From Methyloligella sp. GL2 (GTDB taxonomy: Bacteria; Pseudomonadota; Alphaproteobacteria; Rhizobiales; Methyloligellaceae), in assembly GCF_013341275.1 (NCBI RefSeq), contig NZ_CP054476.1, forward strand, positions 2,902,988-2,966,987: a stretch of 64,000 nucleotides of DNA. The letters run 5' to 3'. Shown piece after piece: positions 59,096-64,000 of the stretch. The translations under genes were made by a program, and so were the position numbers. Every line of letters begins with the position of its first letter. Position 1 is the stretch's first letter. A model generated the notes under the pieces. That model did no database searches. It saw only the letters and a list, made by a program, of their open reading frames with translations, and was not told the origin of the DNA.

Positions 59096-60817
59096 TCAAT
59101 CGACCGTGAAGGCGATGATGTTGTTGCCGCGCTTGAAGTCGATCTGGGTGTTACCGCCCGCACCGACCACGATGTATTGCTTGCCGTCCACCGCATAGGA
59201 GGCGGGCGGCGCGTTGACGCCGGCACCGGCATTGAACGACCACAGCACGTCGCCATTCTCCGCATCGTAGGCGCGGAACCAGCCGTCGCCCTCGCCGGTG
59301 AAGACGAGACCGCCGGCGGTGGTGAGGGCACCGCCCATCATCGGCAGCGGGGTCTTCACCTGCCATTTGATCTTGCCGGTGTTGTAGTCGACGGCGGTGA
59401 CGTTGCCGAACTGCTCGGAGCCCGGGATCACCTTGAAGGCGCCACCAAGCCACAGCTTGCCGCCCGGATAGGCCGAATTCTCGACATGGTAGGTCATCGG
59501 CTGATGCAGGTTGACCGCATAGGTCAGGCCGAGATCGGGATTGACCGCCATGGGCGACCACTCCACGCCGCCATTGGCGCCGGGCAGCATCTTGGCGCCT
59601 TCCGGCGTCGGCAGGGTCCACATGCCGGTCTGATCGACCATCGGCTCGGAGAAGCGGATCAGGCTGCAATCGTCCCGGTTATGGACGTAGACATTGCCGG
59701 TCTTGCCGGCATGGATCACGCCGGGGACGGTCTCGCCGTCTTCGTTCTTCACGTCCAGCAGGATCGGCGGGCTGACCGAGTCCAGATCCCAGACATCGTG
59801 GGCGATGTACTGGAAGTGGCAAACATACTCGCCAGTCTCCAGATCCACCGCGACGAGAGAGTCGGTGTAGAGGTTGTCGCCCGGACGGATCGAGCCGTCG
59901 AGATCGGGAGACGGGTTGCCGACCACGAAGTAGATGCGCTTGGCTTCAAGATCCACAGCCGGGTTCTGCCAGACGCCGCCGCCGAGGGTCTCGTACGGAT
60001 CGCCCAGCTTCTTCAGCGCCGCCTTCTCGGCCTTGATGTCGCGATGCATGTCCTTGCCGGTGGCATCGTGGGTGGCCCAGACGCCGACGGAATTTTCCGG
60101 GATGGTGTGGAAGTTCCAGACCTGCTTGCCGGTCTCGGCATCGTAAGCGCGGACGAAGCCGCGGATACCGTATTCGCCGCCATTGGTGCCGATCAGAATT
60201 TTGCCATCCACGGCGGTCGGGGCCATGGTCTCGCTATAGCCGAGCTCTGGATCGGCGATCTCAGTCTCCCAGACGAGGCTGCCGGTCTTGGCATCCAGCG
60301 CCACCAGCTTGGCGTCGAGGGTGCCCATATAGACCTTGTCCTTGTAGATGGCGACGCCGCGGTTGTTGGGGCCGCAGCAATAGGTGGTGATCGGCCCCAT
60401 CTTGTGGGTGTAGTGCCAATACTCCTCGCCAGTCTTGGCGTTCAGCGCATAGACGTGATTGAAGGAGGTGGTCACATACATCACCCCATCGACGACGATC
60501 GGCGTCGTCTCCAGGGATTCCTTCACCTCGGTCTGGAAGATCCATGCCGGATGAAGCTTGCCGACATTGGATTTGTCGATCTGCTTGCCCGGAAAATAGC
60601 GGGTCTGATCGTAATTGCCGTTGGTATGAAGAAAGTTGTTGGCGTCACCCGCCGCCGCGCTGAGCTGATCCTGGCTCACCGAGGGAACCGGCGCCGGCTT
60701 CACTTTTTTAGTGGTCGCATTCTCGATTTCGCTACCGCTGAGCGCCGGGCCGGCGAAGCTCGCGACACCGAGCAATAGCGCACCACTCAGCGTGGCCGCT
60801 GTCCTTAAACACCCCAT
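59096..60817 (-). CDS. PQQ-dependent alcohol dehydrogenase (quinoprotein), predicted lanthanide type
   Basis: Periplasmic eight-bladed propeller enzyme that oxidises alcohols or aldehydes and passes electrons to cytochrome c. It is 573 residues with signal peptide (cleaved near GPALSG). Visible features: adjacent Cys147-Cys148 ([10 protein letters not shown]), the disulfide over PQQ; metal ligands Glu215 (GGEYGIRG) and Asn301 (VVGNPSP); and catalytic Asp344 in HDVWDLDSV. Asp346, two residues on, is the extra acidic residue that marks lanthanide enzymes such as XoxF, whereas Ca2+ MxaF has Ala there. Gcd-type PQQ enzymes also show a WDxD motif, so the metal is a prediction only. Its co-encoded cytochrome and the opposite binding-protein pair form a PQQ module. 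The substrate is unknown. Confidence 0.86.
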   Translation of the reverse strand: MGCLRTAATLSGALLLGVASFAGPALSGSEIENATTKKVKPAPVPSVSQDQLSAAAGDANNFLHTNGNYDQTRYFPGKQIDKSNVGKLHPAWIFQTEVKESLETTPIVVDGVMYVTTSFNHVYALNAKTGEEYWHYTHKMGPITTYCCGPNNRGVAIYKDKVYMGTLDAKLVALDAKTGSLVWETEIADPELGYSETMAPTAVDGKILIGTNGGEYGIRGFVRAYDAETGKQVWNFHTIPENSVGVWATHDATGKDMHRDIKAEKAALKKLGDPYETLGGGVWQNPAVDLEAKRIYFVVGNPSPDLDGSIRPGDNLYTDSLVAVDLETGEYVCHFQYIAHDVWDLDSVSPPILLDVKNEDGETVPGVIHAGKTGNVYVHNRDDCSLIRFSEPMVDQTGMWTLPTPEGAKMLPGANGGVEWSPMAVNPDLGLTYAVNLHQPMTYHVENSAYPGGKLWLGGAFKVIPGSEQFGNVTAVDYNTGKIKWQVKTPLPMMGGALTTAGGLVFTGEGDGWFRAYDAENGDVLWSFNAGAGVNAPPASYAVDGKQYIVVGAGGNTQIDFKRGNNIIAFTVD

Positions 60818-61067
60818 TTTTTCCTCCCGTTCGACCGGTGCCGCTCGGCCGGTTCATCCGGCCGTTCTGTCAGCACACGGCGAAAAAAGACTGCGCGGGG
60901 TGCGTCATTTTGTCAATAATCCTTGCCATGTATGCTATCTCAGATTTCCGTTTCTCTTCTCGTTTTTCGGGAAGATTTTCCTGGCTCAAGGATTTGCGAG
61001 AAGCTTGCCGGGGAGGCTTCCGGAAGCCTCGGTGTTGGCGTAGGCCGTTGCGGTCAAAAGGTTTTAT
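60818..61067. promoter_or_regulatory. Divergent promoter region of the PQQ module
   Basis: The 250-base gap between the dehydrogenase (minus) and binding protein (plus) must hold both promoters. On the plus strand TTGTCA followed 15-18 bases later by TATGCTATC, around 60912-60940, is a possible promoter, with weak spacing. No gene is seen. Confidence 0.35.
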
Positions 61068-62378
61068 ATGCAGGTTCATAAGCGAAGCCGGCCGCAGACG
61101 CGAGGGGGAGGACAACGCCGAGAGGCGCCACCCCCGTTGTGGCGGCGCGTTACATTAAATCTTCGCGACAGCCTCCTAATCGCCCTGCTCGGGCTTGTAA
61201 TCGCCTTGCCGGCACCCGGCGGATCGGCGGCTCAGCCGGCAAATGAGGCCGGCGGCGTCTCCGAGATTCCCATCGGCTATATCGCGCAGGCGGTGAAACG
61301 CCCGATCCCTCTCTCTCGCCTGAATACACGGCCGGAGAATCTCGGGATTGCCGGGGCTAGAATCGCGCTGAAGGACAACAACACGACGGGCAAGTTCACC
61401 AAGCAGCATTTCTCGCTCGACGTGAAAGAGGTGCCGATCGGGGGCGATGCGGTGGCGGCTTTCGAAAAGCTCGCCGAGACTGGGCATCATTTCATTCTGG
61501 TCGATGCGCCGGCGGAAACGCTGCTTGCATTGTCCGATGCGGCAAAGGGCAAGGACATCCTGCTGTTCAATGTCAGCGCCGAGGACGTGGCGCTGCGCCA
61601 GGCGGATTGCCGGGCCAATGTGCTGCATACCGCGCCGGATCTCGCCATGCTGGCGGATGCGCTGACCCAGTATCTGGTCTGGAAGCAGTGGCAGCGCTGG
61701 TTCGTGGTGAGCGGCCCCTATCCGAAAGACCAGGCCTATCTCCGGATGCTGCAGCGCGCGGCCAAACGCTTCGGCGCGCGCATCGTCGCCACCCGCGAAT
61801 ACCAGGAGACGCCGGGCGCGCGGCGCTCCGATACGGGCCAGCAGCTGATCCAGCGGCAGATGCCGGTCTTCACCCAGAACGTTCCCGATTACGACGTGCT
61901 GCTGGTGGCGGATCGCAGCGAGATCTTCGGCCCCTATCTGCCCTATCGCAGCTGGGATGCGCGGCCCGTTGCCGGCACGGCGGGCTTGCGGGCGATGAGC
62001 TGGCATCCGGCGCATGAGCAATGGGGCGCGACGCAAATGCAGAACCGGTTTCAGCGCTTCGCCCACCGCTTCATGCTGCCAGTCGACTATCAGGCCTGGC
62101 TGGCAGTGCGGGCGATCGGCGAGGCTGCCTCGCGGGTCGGCACGAACGATTTCGGCAAGATAGATGCGTTCCTGCGCAGCGACAAGCTGGAGCTTGCGGC
62201 CTTCAAAGGGCGCAAGGTGAGCTTCCGCAAATGGGACGGGCAGATGCGCCAGCCGATCATCGTGGCCGGGCCGGAGCTACCGGTCTCGGTGTCGCCGCAA
62301 GAAGGCTTCCTGCATCCGAAATCGGTCACTGATACGCTTGGGTTCGATGCGCCGGAGAGCGCATGCAAAATGCAATGA
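61068..62378 (+). CDS. ABC-type substrate-binding protein of a PQQ alcohol dehydrogenase system
   Basis: Periplasmic-binding-protein-like protein (type I fold, branched-chain amino acid type), 436 residues, resembling the binding protein described for PQQ alcohol dehydrogenase ABC systems (as in the Pseudomonas ped cluster). It has an Arg-rich N-terminus, a signal helix (LLIALLGLVIALPAPGGSAA) and a core EIPIGYIAQAVKRPIPLSRLNTRPENLGIAGARIALKDNN. YLVWKQWQRWFVVSGPYPKDQAYLRMLQRAAKRFGARIV lies in the middle. It is divergent from the dehydrogenase and overlaps the propeller gene's frame. No ABC permease or ATPase follows in the window. Ligand unknown. Confidence 0.8.
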   Translation: MQVHKRSRPQTRGGGQRREAPPPLWRRVTLNLRDSLLIALLGLVIALPAPGGSAAQPANEAGGVSEIPIGYIAQAVKRPIPLSRLNTRPENLGIAGARIALKDNNTTGKFTKQHFSLDVKEVPIGGDAVAAFEKLAETGHHFILVDAPAETLLALSDAAKGKDILLFNVSAEDVALRQADCRANVLHTAPDLAMLADALTQYLVWKQWQRWFVVSGPYPKDQAYLRMLQRAAKRFGARIVATREYQETPGARRSDTGQQLIQRQMPVFTQNVPDYDVLLVADRSEIFGPYLPYRSWDARPVAGTAGLRAMSWHPAHEQWGATQMQNRFQRFAHRFMLPVDYQAWLAVRAIGEAASRVGTNDFGKIDAFLRSDKLELAAFKGRKVSFRKWDGQMRQPIIVAGPELPVSVSPQEGFLHPKSVTDTLGFDAPESACKMQ

Positions 62379-62413
62379 AGGGCGCGAGCGAAGCGCCACG
62401 GGAGGGAATGTTT

Positions 62414-63400
62414 ATGTCCATGAGGTTGGGCGCGATCGGCGCCGCATTTGCCTTGGCGTTATCCGCCCTATCTGCGGCAGGGCCGGCATCCGGCTACACC
62501 GTCTATGTCTCCAACGAGAAGGGGAATTCCCTCACCGTTATCGACAGCGAGACGCTGCAGGTGCTGGAGACCATCATCGTCGGCGAGCGGCCGCGCGGCA
62601 TCATCCTGACCCATGACGATAAGCATGTGCTGATCTGCGCCAGCGATTCCAACACGGTGCAGGTGCTCGACGTGGCGACCCACGAGATCGTCGGCAATCT
62701 GCCTTCGGGCCCCGATCCGGAACTGCTCAACATCCACCCCTCGGGCAGCCCGGTTTATATCGCCAACGAGGACGACGACCAGCTCACCGTGGTGGATCTC
62801 GATACGGAGAAGATGATCGCCGAGGTCGCGGTGGGCGTGGAGCCGGAAGGCGTCGGCGTCAGCCCCGACGGGAAGACCGTGGTGGTGACCTCGGAGACCA
62901 CCAACATGGCGCATTTCATCGACACCGAAAGCTTCGAGATCACCGACAATGTGCTGGTCGGGTCGCGGCCGCGCTTCGCCGAGTTCACCGCCGACGGGTC
63001 GCAGCTCTGGGTGACCTCGGAAGTCTCCGGCACGTTATCGGTGATCGACGCCAAGACCAAAGAGATCATCAAGACCATCGGCTTCGACGTGCCAGGCGTG
63101 CAGCCCGACTATGTGCAGCCGGTCGGGGTGCGCGTCAGCGCCGACGGCAGCAAAGCCTTCGTGGCGCTGGGGCCGGCCAACCGCGTTGCGGTGATCGACG
63201 CCAAGACGTTCGAGGTGATCGACTATCTGCTGGTCGGCAAGCGGGTCTGGCAACTCGCCTTCACCCCCGACCAGAAGCTTCTCTTCGCCACCAACGGCAA
63301 TAGCAACGACGTGTCGGTGATCGACGTCGACAGCCTGAAAGTGATCAAGTCGATCCCCACCGGCACCGCGCCTTGGGGCGTCGCCATCACCCGGAACTAA
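62414..63400 (+). CDS. YVTN beta-propeller protein of the PQQ system
   Basis: Exported seven-bladed YVTN-type propeller of the PQQ-associated family. The start at 62414 has GGGAGGG seven bases before; earlier ATGs at 62363 and 62408 are in frame. It is 328 residues: signal peptide MSMRLGAIGAAFALALSALSAAGPASG, then repeats with YVSNEKGNSLTVIDSETLQVLETIIVGERPRGI, VYIANEDDDQLTVVDLDTEKMIAEVAVG and LFATNGNSNDVSVIDVDSLKVIKSIPTG. The function is unclear; members sit beside PQQ dehydrogenases and cytochromes. It follows the binding-protein gene closely and probably shares its transcript. Convergent with the bactofilin gene. Confidence 0.86.
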   Translation: MSMRLGAIGAAFALALSALSAAGPASGYTVYVSNEKGNSLTVIDSETLQVLETIIVGERPRGIILTHDDKHVLICASDSNTVQVLDVATHEIVGNLPSGPDPELLNIHPSGSPVYIANEDDDQLTVVDLDTEKMIAEVAVGVEPEGVGVSPDGKTVVVTSETTNMAHFIDTESFEITDNVLVGSRPRFAEFTADGSQLWVTSEVSGTLSVIDAKTKEIIKTIGFDVPGVQPDYVQPVGVRVSADGSKAFVALGPANRVAVIDAKTFEVIDYLLVGKRVWQLAFTPDQKLLFATNGNSNDVSVIDVDSLKVIKSIPTGTAPWGVAITRN

Positions 63401-63406
63401 GCGCCG

Positions 63407-63925
63407 CTACTCCGCCGCGTGCAGCTCGGTATCGGGCATCGGGCTTGCGGGTTTTGCCGGCTTCGCTGCACGCTCCGGTACAGGTTCGGGCTGCGGTTCC
63501 GGTTGCGGCTGTGGCTCCGGCTGCTGTTCGGGGGCTTGCGCCGCTTGAGCCGATTGCGCTGCGGCACGTTCGGTCGCCGCCTGCTCGTCGCCGCAGGAGA
63601 AATCGCCTGCCAGAACCGCCCCACGCTCGACCTGGAAGTCGCCGCAATGCACCTGCCCCTCGACCCGGCCGGTGGAACGGAGCAGCAGAAGCTCCTTGAC
63701 CTCGACATTGCTGGACAGGATCCCCTGAACATCGGCCTCGTTGGCGACGACATTGCCCCTCACCGCGCCCGCCGGCCCGATATGCAGCGACCCCGCCGTA
63801 ACGTCGCCTTCCACGGTTCCCTCGACGACCATCTTTTCAGGCCCGGAAATCTCGCCTTTAAACGTCACACCGGGCCCGATATACGCCCCATTCGACTCAG
63901 AGAGCCGGAACTCGTCGGTTGCCAT
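63407..63925 (-). CDS. Bactofilin family cytoskeletal protein
   Basis: Bactofilins polymerise without nucleotide and mark cell-shape or surface sites. From the ATG at 63925 (GGGGAG nine bases before) it is 172 residues: a bactofilin beta-helix core of about 110 residues (GAYIGPGVTFKGEISGPEKMVVEGTVEGDVTAGSLHIGPAGAVRGNVVANEADVQG; VKELLLLRSTGRVEGQVHCGDFQVERGAVLAGDFS) and a Pro/Gln/Ala-rich C-terminal tail (QPEPQPQPEPQPEPVPER). Other in-frame ATGs at 63934 and 63961 exist and the frame stays open to the window edge, so the true start may be further right. It converges on the propeller gene with 6 bases between them. Confidence 0.87.
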   Translation of the reverse strand: MATDEFRLSESNGAYIGPGVTFKGEISGPEKMVVEGTVEGDVTAGSLHIGPAGAVRGNVVANEADVQGILSSNVEVKELLLLRSTGRVEGQVHCGDFQVERGAVLAGDFSCGDEQAATERAAAQSAQAAQAPEQQPEPQPQPEPQPEPVPERAAKPAKPASPMPDTELHAAE

Positions 63926-64000
63926 TCTGGCCATCTCCCCGCTTGCTGCGGCCTTGGCCATGCCCTTGCTAGCCGTGGCCGCATATCCAGTCCGTTTCCA

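Noticed and set aside
1..64000. Search for mobile elements, integrases and attachment sites
   Set aside because: No transposase, integrase or flanking direct repeat was seen; the tRNA-His 3' end has no nearby duplicate.

Overview
The window is high-GC, densely coded DNA from an alphaproteobacterium, most likely of the Hyphomicrobiales/Rhizobiales type. The clues are a tRNA-His without an encoded G-1:C73 pair (A73 instead), phasins with a PhaR-like operator, an Irr-type ICE box, a PdhS-like histidine kinase, a BcsS-like barrel, CsgH with curlins, and a QuiNAc-type O-antigen initiation set. No insertion sequence, phage, CRISPR array or plasmid function was found, so it reads as ordinary chromosome rich in envelope functions.

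Layout, left to right. 1-4.3 kb: glycolate oxidase genes glcD and glcE (glcE runs off the left edge), a periplasmic cytochrome c and a TRAP-type binding protein. 4.6-9.8 kb: a UDP-GlcNAc 4,6-dehydratase, a polyprenyl-phosphate sugar-phosphate transferase and a 4-ketoreductase, probably making and loading QuiNAc for O-antigen, then a convergent glycosyltransferase. 10-13.1 kb: PRC-barrel protein, tRNA-His, phasin, PAS histidine kinase. 13.3-16.8 kb: a ferric ABC uptake operon behind an ICE box, with a Cys-rich unknown gene inside it, no ATPase, and a permease that lacks a normal start. 17-22.7 kb: AsmA protein, orphan PotD-like binding protein, BcsS-like barrel, second phasin. 22.7-26.8 kb: the four-gene Anbu operon (circularly permuted ATP-grasp, alpha-E, transglutaminase, Anbu protease).

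27-40.5 kb: MarC protein, two MFP/RND pumps with exbB-exbD-tonB between them, and a Spy-like periplasmic protein. 40.7-45.4 kb: two OmpR-type two-component systems placed tail to tail, bordered on the outside by periplasmic protein genes (Spy-like on one side, two PepSY genes on the other), a near mirror-image envelope-sensing island. 45.5-51.7 kb: MFS carrier, two Arg-rich curlins around CsgH, a small membrane protein, an AhpD-like protein and a membrane diguanylate cyclase. 51.7-56 kb: a third MFP/RND pump. 56.3-58.4 kb: a beta-helix protein and an ankyrin protein. 58.4-63.4 kb: a PQQ alcohol dehydrogenase module (dihaem cytochrome c, dehydrogenase with an Asp-x-Asp signature suggestive of lanthanide use, ABC-type binding protein, YVTN propeller). 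A bactofilin gene lies at the right edge.

The strongest candidates for new biology are the Anbu amidoligase/protease operon, the Cys-rich protein in the ferric uptake operon, the PQQ module with binding protein and propeller but no ABC permease or ATPase in view, and the mirrored two-component island. All functions are inferred from sequence alone.
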